Source of the DNA: Desulfobulbaceae bacterium UBA2273 | Lineage (GTDB): Bacteria; Desulfobacterota; Desulfobulbia; Desulfobulbales; Desulfurivibrionaceae | Direction of reading: 5' to 3' | Assembly: GCA_002347095.1 (NCBI GenBank) | Contig: DDWZ01000001.1 | Location: 23,586-87,585 of the forward strand | DNA: 64,000 nucleotides | Shown: piece after piece, positions 36,305 through 44,609 of the stretch | How the letters are laid out: the number at the start of each line of letters is the position of its first letter | How positions within the stretch are numbered: position 1 is the stretch's first letter | Notes under the pieces: model-generated | Told to the model about the DNA's origin: nothing | The model's input: the letters and a program-made list of their open reading frames with translations, nothing else | The model's database searches: none | Made by a program: the position numbers and the translations under genes

Positions 36305-36922
36305 GCAATCCTTTTCTCCATCTCACGGACACTCGCTCGCTATAGTATGGTTATAATCATTGCCTTGCTTGAACCGCGACCAGCCATGGCAAGAGTGAAA
36401 AATTCAGACCGTAGCGCGACAAAAACGCTGCGCGGATATCCGTGCCCGGCTCCATCACAACACCCAAAGTCTGAAATGAAAAATTTTGAAATATTTCCGC
36501 AGGACCACGAAGAAACCAGAGAACACCACCACAAAAAACTGAAGCAGTACTGGTTATTTTCGACAATGCGAAAATTTTACAGAGAGCACGATATGAAATT
36601 GAACAGGTTGTTTTTCGAGAATTGGGCTAGAGGGCTGAATATGTATTCTCGGATTATCTTGGCCTTAAAAACACAAAGGAAGGATATGTGCATGACTTTT
36701 TCGTATGCGATGCGGAATAGTATTGACTAATCGGCCCAGTGTCAACATTTTTTTCGCAAATCACGGAACTCCGCAAAAAAAATTATTAATCATTTTTTAC
36801 TCACTTTTCCTTGCCATCATCTGATACTATTTGTATATTGTCGAGTTTTCTACCCCTGTAAAACAACACCCTGTATTTGCATGCAACAGAAAGAAAACTT
36901 TGAAACCAGGAGAGGTTAGCCC
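36305..36922. other. 618-bp divergent intergenic region between rho and the sigma factor gene
   Basis: AT-rich relative to the flanks. It holds the promoter of the sigma factor gene (36811-36839) and a short dyad TTGAC/GTCAA around 36722-36746. A 127-codon plus-strand frame (36347-36730) exists but has no ribosome site and no recognisable domain, so I do not call it a gene. Confidence 0.55.
36811..36839 (+). promoter_or_regulatory. Promoter of the RpoD-type sigma factor gene
   Basis: TTGCCA (36811-36816) and TATATT (36834-36839) are separated by exactly 17 bases. The leader to the GTG at 36923 is about 77 nt. Confidence 0.68.
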
Positions 36923-38275
36923 GTGCCTGCCGATATAAAAGCAAGACTCCTCGAAGCCGGAAAAGATGAAGGATGCGTAACCCTCTCCTTCCTGAACGAC
37001 CTGATTCCGGAAGGCAAGGACGCTGAAGCCATCGACGGTATTTTCGATTTTCTCAACGAGAACAATATCGAAATAGTCAGCCAGGAAAAATCCGGCAAGA
37101 AGAAAACCCTCGACGGCAAAAGCTGGGAGGGCAGCGGGGATGGCCAGCTTGAAGACGTCCCCCTTGACGATGACGACGATAAACTCATGGACGCCGCCGC
37201 CCTTGTCTCCAAGGAGGATAGTCCGGAGCCGGAAGAAACCACCACCACCTACCTCCGGGAAATGGGCAAGTTCGAGCTGCTCACCCCGCAGGAAGAAGAA
37301 AAATACAGCAAAAGTATCCGCGAGGGATTTGACGGGATTATCCGCTCGGTTCGCCAGGACCAGCATGGAACCGAGGAACTGCGCCAACTGGTTGAGCGCA
37401 TTGACCTGTGGGAAAAACGCGACCCGACCCTAAAGCCAAAAAAACAGCACCTCAATTTCATGATGCGCGCCATTGCCAAGGCGTGCGAGATGCATCCGCG
37501 CAACAAAAAGCTTCAAGAGATGCAGTGCAAGCTGGAGATGTTCCACCGCTCCATCGAAGTTGCCAAGGATGCCATGATCAAGGCCAATCTCCGCCTGGTG
37601 GTCAGCATCGCCAAACGCTACATGCACCAGGGCCTCACCCTGGCCGACCTTATCCAGGAAGGCAACCTCGGCCTGATGCGGGCTGTTTTCCGCTTCGATT
37701 ACACCAAGGGCAATAAATTCAGCACCTACGCCAGTTGGTGGATCAGGCAGGCGATCACCAGGGCCATCCTGGACAAGACCAGAACCATCCGGCTGCCGGT
37801 GCATTTCCTGGAACTTCGCAGTCAGTTCTTCAAGGCGTTTTATTCGCTCCTCAAGGAACTGGGCCGCGAACCCACCCCCATTGAGATTTCCGAAAAAACC
37901 GGGCTGCCGATGGACAAGATCCTCGCCATCCTGGAGGCCTCCAGGGAGCCGATCTCCCTGGAAACCCCGGTGGGCGACGACGACTCCACCCTGGGAGACT
38001 TCCTGGAAAACCAGGAATCGGTTTCGCCCTACGAGGCGGTGCAGAACCAGCAGCTTTCCGACCGGGTTACCAGCATCCTCAACACCCTGAGCACCCGGGA
38101 AGAAAAGATCATCCGGCTGCGCTTCGGCATTGGCGAGGATGCGGAATACACCCTGGAAGAGATCGGCAAACGGTTCAACGTCTCGCGGGAACGCATCCGG
38201 CAGATCGAGAAAAAAGCGCTTAATCGGTTGCGGCATTCCAGCAGGCGGGAGAAGCTCAAGCATTTTCTCGACTGA
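36923..38275 (+). CDS. RpoD-type sigma-70 factor (short form)
   Basis: Group 1/2 sigma factor of 450 aa. Region 1.1-like sequence is present (residues 8-55), region 1.2 around TTYLREMGKFELLTPQEEEK, region 2 with DLIQEGNLGLMRAVFRFDY and YASWWIRQAITRAI, region 3, and region 4 with TLEEIGKRFNVSRERIRQIE. The long non-conserved insert of E. coli RpoD is missing. The region after 2.4 reads RLPVHFLELRSQ instead of the usual IPVHMIETINK, so this could be a second, divergent RpoD rather than the primary factor. The start is a GTG with GAGAGGT upstream. No dnaG is adjacent. Confidence 0.88.
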   Translation: MPADIKARLLEAGKDEGCVTLSFLNDLIPEGKDAEAIDGIFDFLNENNIEIVSQEKSGKKKTLDGKSWEGSGDGQLEDVPLDDDDDKLMDAAALVSKEDSPEPEETTTTYLREMGKFELLTPQEEEKYSKSIREGFDGIIRSVRQDQHGTEELRQLVERIDLWEKRDPTLKPKKQHLNFMMRAIAKACEMHPRNKKLQEMQCKLEMFHRSIEVAKDAMIKANLRLVVSIAKRYMHQGLTLADLIQEGNLGLMRAVFRFDYTKGNKFSTYASWWIRQAITRAILDKTRTIRLPVHFLELRSQFFKAFYSLLKELGREPTPIEISEKTGLPMDKILAILEASREPISLETPVGDDDSTLGDFLENQESVSPYEAVQNQQLSDRVTSILNTLSTREEKIIRLRFGIGEDAEYTLEEIGKRFNVSRERIRQIEKKALNRLRHSSRREKLKHFLD

Positions 38276-38390
38276 ACGCGCCTGTTTCGTTTTTCCTTTC
38301 GCACCGCCGCGCATGCAGCACCATGCCGGATAATGCGATCAGCCGCCGTTTGCTGATCCTTTCCCAGCCGTAAGTCCGCAGACAAAACAC

Positions 38391-40853
38391 ATGCTGCCAG
38401 AGACAGACCGCAACCCGCTTCTTCCGCCACTCCTGGCCTTTGCCGCCGGCGCAATGGCTGCGGTGGCCGGCTGGTTGCCGTCCTCCCTCCCTCTGTGGCT
38501 GGCTGCTGCCCTGATTGCCGTTTCGGCTGTTCTCATTCTGCTTTGCCGGACTCGGGCACGAGCGGGCTTACTCCCCCTGCTGCTTATCCTGTTCTCCCTC
38601 TGCGGCCTGCTGTATACAGGGTCGTTTCTGGCGCCTCCGCTGCCACCCCATCATCTCGCCCGCCTCGTCCCGGAAAAGCAGGATGTCAGCCTGACCGGCA
38701 CATTGATCCGAAAACCGGTGTTCAAGAATGGCAAAACCCAACTCATTCTTGAAACGGACAGCATCCTCCTCCCTTCAGCCCAAGCTCCTCGCGCCACAGC
38801 AGGTCGCGTCATGCTCACGGTCAACGCCCCCCTGCTCAAGGGGTTCGTTCCTGGCCGCGACTATCTGGTGCGCACCCGGCTTTCCCTGCCGGACAAGCCG
38901 GCAACCCCTGGGGTCTTTGACTACGCAGAATATTTGGCCGCCGAGAAAATCCTGGTCAAGGGCTGGGTTGCCACCCCCCTTTTCATCCAGCCCATTTCCC
39001 CTCCTGCCGCGGGCAGCCTTCCTTCGCCGAGGTATTTTCTTGAAGGATTCCGGCACCAGTTCGAGGCCTTTCTCCACGCACATCTTGCCCCGGACAACGC
39101 CGCGCTGTACCAGGCCCTCCTCCTGGGCGACCGCAGCGCCATTTCGCCGGAAATCACGGAAAACTACCAGGCTGCCGGCATCATGCACCTTCTGGCCATC
39201 TCCGGGAGCCATCTCGTTGTCGTGGCTTTTTTGACCACGATCTTCTTTCGTTTTCTGGTCAATCGCTCCCCCAGACTGTTACTCCGGCTGCCCGCGGCCA
39301 AAATTTCCCTGATTCTCTCGTTCCCCGCCCTTTTTCTCTACGCCGGCCTTGCCGGCTTTCAACCGCCGGTCATGCGGGCCTTGCTCATGACCGGTGTCTT
39401 CATGGTCGCCCTTCTTCTCGACCGCCAATGGTCCAGCCTGAACAATCTCGCCATTGCCGCTTTCTGCATCCTCCTGTTCAACCCCCTCAGCATCCACACC
39501 GCCTCCTTCCAGCTCTCCTTTGCCGCCACTGCGGCAATAATCCTCGTCATGCCGCGGATCGCTGCCTGGCGTCCCCAAAAAGGCAACCGGACTCCCTGGC
39601 AGAGGTTGCGACACTTCCTCCTCTCCGGACTTTTCATTTCAGGCGCCGCCTTTCTTGCCACCGCTCCGCTCGCCCTGCTCCATTTCAACCGGATTTCCCT
39701 GACCGGCCCCATTACCACCCTGCTGGTCACGCCTTTTCTGTGCTTCTGGACCCTGCCTTTGGGGCTGCTGGCCATTCTCACCCAATCCTTCGTCCCTGCC
39801 ATCGCACTCTTTTTTTTACAAACCGGCGCGCTCGGCATCCACGTTTCCCACGTGCTGACCGGTTTTCTCGCCGGACTGCCGTTTTCCTCTTTCTGGCTCC
39901 CCACCCCGACCATCCCGCTGCTAATTCTTTCCTACGCGCTGCTTTTTCTGATCTTCCGCCACAGGCGAACGCTTCCCCTTCTGGCCATGCTTGCCTGTTT
40001 CGCCCTACTGCTTTCCGGCTACGCCCGGTTGCCGAATGCGCACGACAACTGGATGGAGGTCTCTTTTTTGGCCGTGGGAAACGGCAGCGCCACGGTCGTG
40101 CAGCAAGCAGACCGCCAGGTCATCCTCATCGACGGAGGCGGACCTCCCACCGGGATCTTCAATGTTGGAGAGCGGGTGATCGCGCCATTTCTCTGGCACC
40201 AACAGATCAGGCGGGTGGACCAAATCATCCTCACCCATGCCCATGCCGACCATTTTAACGGCCTGCCCTGGATCATAAAACGGTTTCAGCCCAAGATTCT
40301 CTGGCTCAGCGAAACCAGCGGCCAGGAACCGGGCTTTGCCGCGCTTCTGCTTGGGGCGAAAGAGGCCGGTTGTCAGGTGCGGATTGCCAAGGGAGGGGAA
40401 GTACTTGTCGGCGGGAACACCCGCCTTGCCATCACCTGCCTGGCCAATCTGGCTCTGCGCGGAAACACGGAACCAATCGCGGACAACCCCAACAACAGGG
40501 GTCTGGTCCTGCGGTTGGACCACGGCGAAAACACCTTTCTTTTTCCTGGGGATATAGAAAAGGACTACGAGGAACACATCCTGCAAAAGAGCAGCCAACT
40601 CACGGCCGAGGTTCTCCTCCTGCCCCATCATGGCCTGGGATCGTCGGGCAGCCCCCGGTTCGTGCAGGCCGTAGGGCCGCGCTACTCCGTGGTGTCAACG
40701 GGCAAGAAGGAGCCGTTTCCCCCGGTGCAATATCAGGACTCCGGAGGACATCTCTTTTCAACGGCTCGCCATGGCGCCATCTCTTTTCTCTCCGACGGGA
40801 AAAAGCTCACGGCCATCCCCTATCGGACCGCAAACGATCCGCCCCGCCCGTGA
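38391..40853 (+). CDS. comEC: ComEC/Rec2-family DNA uptake channel protein
   Basis: Inner-membrane channel for single-stranded DNA import in natural transformation. 820 aa: N-terminal helices and an OB-like DUF4131 region, the Competence domain (ALLLGDRSAISPEITENYQ, then IMHLLAISGSHLVVVAF), many membrane helices, and a C-terminal metallo-beta-lactamase domain with ILTHAHADHFNGLPW and LLPHHGLGSSGSP. With pilT next door and pilRS at the left edge, type IV pilus-assisted DNA uptake is plausible. No obvious ribosome site. Confidence 0.93.
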   Translation: MLPETDRNPLLPPLLAFAAGAMAAVAGWLPSSLPLWLAAALIAVSAVLILLCRTRARAGLLPLLLILFSLCGLLYTGSFLAPPLPPHHLARLVPEKQDVSLTGTLIRKPVFKNGKTQLILETDSILLPSAQAPRATAGRVMLTVNAPLLKGFVPGRDYLVRTRLSLPDKPATPGVFDYAEYLAAEKILVKGWVATPLFIQPISPPAAGSLPSPRYFLEGFRHQFEAFLHAHLAPDNAALYQALLLGDRSAISPEITENYQAAGIMHLLAISGSHLVVVAFLTTIFFRFLVNRSPRLLLRLPAAKISLILSFPALFLYAGLAGFQPPVMRALLMTGVFMVALLLDRQWSSLNNLAIAAFCILLFNPLSIHTASFQLSFAATAAIILVMPRIAAWRPQKGNRTPWQRLRHFLLSGLFISGAAFLATAPLALLHFNRISLTGPITTLLVTPFLCFWTLPLGLLAILTQSFVPAIALFFLQTGALGIHVSHVLTGFLAGLPFSSFWLPTPTIPLLILSYALLFLIFRHRRTLPLLAMLACFALLLSGYARLPNAHDNWMEVSFLAVGNGSATVVQQADRQVILIDGGGPPTGIFNVGERVIAPFLWHQQIRRVDQIILTHAHADHFNGLPWIIKRFQPKILWLSETSGQEPGFAALLLGAKEAGCQVRIAKGGEVLVGGNTRLAITCLANLALRGNTEPIADNPNNRGLVLRLDHGENTFLFPGDIEKDYEEHILQKSSQLTAEVLLLPHHGLGSSGSPRFVQAVGPRYSVVSTGKKEPFPPVQYQDSGGHLFSTARHGAISFLSDGKKLTAIPYRTANDPPRP

Positions 40854-40879
40854 AGGCCTGAGCAGGAGCGGCACCACCT

Positions 40880-41962
40880 TTAGGCGTCGGTAAAATCCGT
40901 GGGCGGCTTCTTGAGGAACTGAACGAACTTGCTCTTGTCGATGCAGTTTATGTAGGCGTCATCCCCGGAAATCCAGCCTTTCTTGATCAGATCCATGATC
41001 GCGTCATCCAGGGTCTGCATGCCGAATTTCTTCCCGGTCTGCATGGCGGAAGGAATCTGGTAGGTCTTGCCTTCGCGGATCAGGTTCCGCACCGCCGGGG
41101 TGCAGATCAGGATCTCCAGCGCGGCGCAGCGCCCCTTGATATCCACCCTTTTAAACAGGGTCTGGGAAACCACGGCCTTCAGGGCATCCGCCAGGGTGGA
41201 GCGGACCTGCGCCTGCTGGTTGGACGGGAAAATTTCGATGATCCTGTCCACGGTTTTGTTGGCGTTTAAGGTGTGCAGGGTGCCGAAGACCAGATGGCCG
41301 GTCATGGCCGCTTCCATGGCCAGAGAAATGGTTTCCAGATCGCGCATTTCGCCGACCATGATAATGTCCGGGTCTTCGCGGAGCGCACCCCGCAGGGCGG
41401 CGGAAAAGGACTGGGTATGCAGCCCCACCTCCCGGTGGTTGACGATGCAGTTCTGGCTCTTGTGCACGAACTCGATGGGATCTTCGATGGTCAGGATATG
41501 GTCCTTGCGCAGCTTGTTGGCCTGATCGACAATGGCCGCCAGGGTGGTCGATTTACCGCTGCCCGTGGGGCCGGTGACCAGGACCATCCCCTTGGGCAGG
41601 GTGGCGAGCTGGGCGACAACCTGGGGCAGCCCCAATTGGTCGCAGCCCAGAATATTGCTGGGAATCTCCCGGAATACCGCGCCGATTCCATATTTCTGCA
41701 TGAAAAGGTTGCCGCGGTACCGGGCAAGTCCGGGGATTTCGTAGCCGAAATCCACATCGCCGGTCTCCTCGAACACCTTGACCTTTTCCTCGGAAACAAT
41801 CTCATAGAGCATGGCCTTGAGCTCGTCGTTGTCAAGAACCTTGAACTTGACCCGCTCCATCTCGCCGCGGATGCGAAGAATCGGCTGCTGACCGGAAACC
41901 ATATGCAAGTCCGAGGCGCCCTGTTCGTTCATCAGTTTAAAAAAAGCATCGATCTGAGCCAT
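40880..41962 (-). CDS. pilT: Type IV pilus retraction ATPase PilT
   Basis: Hexameric ATPase that depolymerises pili for twitching and DNA uptake. 360 aa with Walker A GPTGSGKSTT, the Asp box ILTIEDPIEFVH, Walker B ALREDPDIIMVGEMRD, the His box TGHLVFGTLHTLNA and the retraction motif AVRNLIRE. It converges on comEC (26 bp between stops). AGGAG precedes the ATG, and a terminator-like hairpin sits in the leader. Confidence 0.94.
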   Translation of the reverse strand: MAQIDAFFKLMNEQGASDLHMVSGQQPILRIRGEMERVKFKVLDNDELKAMLYEIVSEEKVKVFEETGDVDFGYEIPGLARYRGNLFMQKYGIGAVFREIPSNILGCDQLGLPQVVAQLATLPKGMVLVTGPTGSGKSTTLAAIVDQANKLRKDHILTIEDPIEFVHKSQNCIVNHREVGLHTQSFSAALRGALREDPDIIMVGEMRDLETISLAMEAAMTGHLVFGTLHTLNANKTVDRIIEIFPSNQQAQVRSTLADALKAVVSQTLFKRVDIKGRCAALEILICTPAVRNLIREGKTYQIPSAMQTGKKFGMQTLDDAIMDLIKKGWISGDDAYINCIDKSKFVQFLKKPPTDFTDA

Positions 41963-41999
41963 GCAAAAAAACTCCTGTTATCAACCGGTTGAAGGCCCC

Positions 42000-42031
42000 A
42001 AAAAGACAAGCCCGAAAAAGAGGGGCTCGTC
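42000..42031 (-). terminator. Terminator-like hairpin in the pilT leader
   Basis: On the minus strand GACGAGCCC pairs with GGGCTTGTC (one G-U) around a 9-nt loop and is followed by TTTTT. It lies 38-69 bases before the pilT ATG. No minus-strand gene lies immediately upstream to need termination (the neighbour is divergent), so an attenuator of pilT is a possibility. Confidence 0.55.
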
Positions 42032-42072
42032 CATGCAGCAATTATGCAACAGTAATGCTAGTATATAGAGCC

Positions 42073-42086
42073 GAGTAAAATTACTC
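42073..42086. repeat. 14-bp palindrome in the pilT/PHP divergent region
   Basis: GAGTAA-AA-TTACTC is a perfect palindrome close to a TATACT-type -10 reading towards pilT. A possible operator; too short to be conclusive. Confidence 0.4.
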
Positions 42087-42130
42087 CACGCAAAAAAATA
42101 CAGCCTTCGACAAAAAAGTACCCCTGAAAA

Positions 42131-42988
42131 ATGCCGCCCTACATCGATCTGCATACCCACTCAACCTGTTCGGACGGATTGCTCACCCCGACCGCCCTTC
42201 TGGACCTGGCCGCCCGCCGAGGGCTTGCGGCCATCGCCCTCACCGACCACGACACCGTCACCGGGATTCCCGAGGCACTGGCGCACGGCACAATCGTCGG
42301 GGTGGAGGTGCTGAGCGGGATAGAGATAAGCAGCGACCTTGCCGGAACCTCGCTCCATATTTTGGGCTACGGCTTCGACCATGAACATCCCGGGCTCCTC
42401 GCCTTTCTGGCAAGGCTGCAAGAGGCCAGGCACAATCGCAACCAGGGCATCATGGAGCGTCTCCAGACCCTCGGCATCTCCATAACCAACGAAGAGCTGA
42501 CCCGGATTGCCGGAGATCAAATAGGCCGTCCCCACTTCGCCCGGTTGCTCACCCAGAAAGGATTGGCCCGAAACACCCAGGACGCCTTCAGCCGCTACCT
42601 CAAACGCGGCGCTCCCGCCTTTGTCGAACATCTCAAGCCCCAGGCCGACGAAGTAATCAGCCAAATCTCCAAGGCCAACGGCCTGGCGGTGCTCGCCCAT
42701 CCGGTCTACCTGATCCCGAGCCTGGAACAAAACCCCGGCCTGGTTGCCACTCTCAAGGAGTACGGGCTGGCAGGGCTTGAGACCTTCTACCCCACCCAAT
42801 CAAAAAAGTTCTCCCGCTTCCTGCAAGCACTTGCCGCGCAACACGGGTTGCTCCTCAGCGGCGGCACGGATTATCACGGCGACAAACACTCTGTCACCCC
42901 CTTGGGCGGCAACACCAAAACCATCCGCGTTCCTCTTCAGCTCCTGCAGGATATCAAGCAGAGGCTGGCAGCCCGCGCTTTTTTATGA
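42131..42988 (+). CDS. PHP-domain phosphoesterase (RNase AM/nucleotide phosphatase-like)
   Basis: 285-aa metallophosphoesterase. PHP metal-binding motifs are DLHTHSTCSDG, LTDHDTVTG, GVEVLSGIEIS, AVLAHPVYL and GGTDYHGD. Length and motif spacing match the E. coli YciV (RNase AM) group, which removes phosphates from 3',5'-bisphosphonucleotides and trims RNA 5' ends. The substrate here is not determined. The adjacent nucleotidyltransferase gene is 145 bp downstream. Confidence 0.85.
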   Translation: MPPYIDLHTHSTCSDGLLTPTALLDLAARRGLAAIALTDHDTVTGIPEALAHGTIVGVEVLSGIEISSDLAGTSLHILGYGFDHEHPGLLAFLARLQEARHNRNQGIMERLQTLGISITNEELTRIAGDQIGRPHFARLLTQKGLARNTQDAFSRYLKRGAPAFVEHLKPQADEVISQISKANGLAVLAHPVYLIPSLEQNPGLVATLKEYGLAGLETFYPTQSKKFSRFLQALAAQHGLLLSGGTDYHGDKHSVTPLGGNTKTIRVPLQLLQDIKQRLAARAFL

Positions 42989-43133
42989 AAAAGCGGGATT
43001 GACTTCCCGGCCTGCCGACAGTACTACAGAGTAGTTTTGAAAATTTGCCGGCCGCGCGGACACACGAGCAAAAAAACTCCCTGTCCGCGTATTGCCTGCT
43101 TGACCGCGAGTACAGACAAAAACGGGGGAACCC

Positions 43134-43895
43134 ATGACGGGCGATGAATACATCCTCTCCATCCTCAAAAAATATGAAGTTCCAAGGGGGCCTGAATCGC
43201 CCGCCGAACAAACAGCGAAGCACATTGCCCCCAAGATCCAGCGGTGGGCAGGAGGTTGGCTGTCCGCCCTGTCGTATTCCGGCGCCTATGCCAAGCAAAC
43301 CGCCGTGCATGGCGTAACCGATGTGGACCTCTTTATCTCCCTCAAACCCGGGATGCCCGGGACAATGCAAAAAATCTATGACGAGCTGTTTACCCTGGCC
43401 GCCTTGCATGGCTGGAACCCCATCCGGAGACATGTCGGCATCGGCATCTCAAAAAACGATATAACCCTCGACCTGATTCCCGGCCGGGCGCTGGCCGGCG
43501 ACGAGAGCTATCACGACCTGTACTGGCTCAAATCCGATTCCTTGCGGCAAACCAACCTGAGCCTCCATATCGAGACCGCCGCCACATCGCATCGCCTTCG
43601 CGAAATCCAGGCAATCAAGATCTGGAGGCACATTCACCGGCTTGACTGGCCATCCCTGTACCTTGATTGCTTTGTCATAAACGCCTTGGCAGGAAGAAGC
43701 ACGGATTCCCTTGCCCACAATGTTCTGCACGCCCTGGACATGATAGGGGAAGCCCTTGAAACCACCTGCATCGTTGATCCGGCCAACCCGGACAACGTGC
43801 TTTCGCTTGATGCAACACCAGAGGATAAAAAAAATATCGCGGAGCAGGCAAAAAAATCCGCTGCCCAGCAGCACTGGGAAGACATTATCTGGTAG
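43134..43895 (+). CDS. Pol-beta superfamily nucleotidyltransferase (CD-NTase/CCA-like)
   Basis: 253 aa. The nucleotidyltransferase core shows SGAYAKQTAV, the metal-binding Asp63 and Asp65 in GVTDVDLFI, and a third Asp113 in ITLDLIPGR, so the catalytic triad is complete. The C-terminal part ends with IVDPANPDNVLSLDATPEDK, a pattern shared by OAS/CD-NTase and archaeal CCA-type enzymes. It could make a nucleotide second messenger or add nucleotides to RNA; sequence alone does not decide. No CBASS effector gene is adjacent. GGGGGAA precedes the ATG. Confidence 0.65.
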   Translation: MTGDEYILSILKKYEVPRGPESPAEQTAKHIAPKIQRWAGGWLSALSYSGAYAKQTAVHGVTDVDLFISLKPGMPGTMQKIYDELFTLAALHGWNPIRRHVGIGISKNDITLDLIPGRALAGDESYHDLYWLKSDSLRQTNLSLHIETAATSHRLREIQAIKIWRHIHRLDWPSLYLDCFVINALAGRSTDSLAHNVLHALDMIGEALETTCIVDPANPDNVLSLDATPEDKKNIAEQAKKSAAQQHWEDIIW

Positions 43896-44000
43896 AGGCC
43901 CTGCCATGCAGGGCAATGGTCTCCCAAGCACGACATTGAAATCGATTTTTTCAACACCCTGCTAGACCTTCCCAGCCTAATCCCCACCGCCTTTTTTTCC

Positions 44001-44030
44001 TTGATCCATTCCTTACAATGCACCTATGAT
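44001..44030 (+). promoter_or_regulatory. Possible promoter of the receiver-cheA unit
   Basis: TTGATC and TATGAT are 18 bases apart. The -10 lies inside an imperfect dyad (TGCACCTATGA ... TCATAGTGCA, 44019-44042). The leader is about 150 nt. Confidence 0.42.
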
Positions 44031-44185
44031 GTTCATAGTGCATCCTCCTTTTGGGGAAGCACTTTTTTCACCCCCGTGTCCGTTCACGCATGTTTTCCGC
44101 GGAAAGGAGAAGAACTCCGCACCGGGCACCCACCGCTTTGTTACATGTTGTTTCTTGAAATATCTCCAGCAAGGACGAGCACCAC

Positions 44186-44608
44186 ATGGCCAGAAAATAC
44201 AAAGTCCTCATCGTCGATGACTCAACCAGCATACTGAAAGCTTTGGCCCGAGCCTTTGCCGAAACACCCTACGATGTGACGACCTGCAACGATCCCGTCA
44301 AATCCTACGAAATGATCGAAGACGAACATTTTGACATCGTGATCAGCGATATCATGATGCCGGAGTTGGACGGGCTTTCCCTGCTGCGCAAGATCAAGAA
44401 TTACAACGGCACCATCCAGGTGATCATGATCACCGGGTACATCACGATCAACAACACCCTCAACGCCTTTCGCTACGGAGCAAACGACATTTTTTTCAAA
44501 CCCTTCAAGGACATGCAGGACCTCATTGACGCCGTGGATGCTGCCGCCAAAAAACTGAACCGCATCAACGAGATTCTCAAAGTGCTGGCCAGCGAAAAAG
44601 GAAACTGA
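44186..44608 (+). CDS. Single-domain response regulator
   Basis: 140 aa, a CheY-like receiver with the acidic pair in VLIVDDST, phosphoacceptor Asp55 (VISDIMMPE), Thr in MITGY and the conserved Lys in FFKPFKD. A short helical C-terminal tail follows but no output domain. It precedes the CheA-like kinase by one base and is probably its phosphorylation target. Confidence 0.88.
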   Translation: MARKYKVLIVDDSTSILKALARAFAETPYDVTTCNDPVKSYEMIEDEHFDIVISDIMMPELDGLSLLRKIKNYNGTIQVIMITGYITINNTLNAFRYGANDIFFKPFKDMQDLIDAVDAAAKKLNRINEILKVLASEKGN

Positions 44609-44609
44609 C

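Noticed and set aside
36347..36730. 127-codon frame in the rho/sigma-factor gap
   Set aside because: No ribosome site, no recognisable domain and AT-rich irregular composition; kept only as a note in the intergenic entry.
41963..42130. Possible c-di-GMP (GEMM) riboswitch before pilT
   Set aside because: The leader has a terminator-like hairpin, but I cannot find the conserved GEMM core.
43898..43914. Hairpin just after the nucleotidyltransferase gene as an intrinsic terminator
   Set aside because: The 7-bp stem is good but no T-run follows on either strand, so it is not called a terminator.
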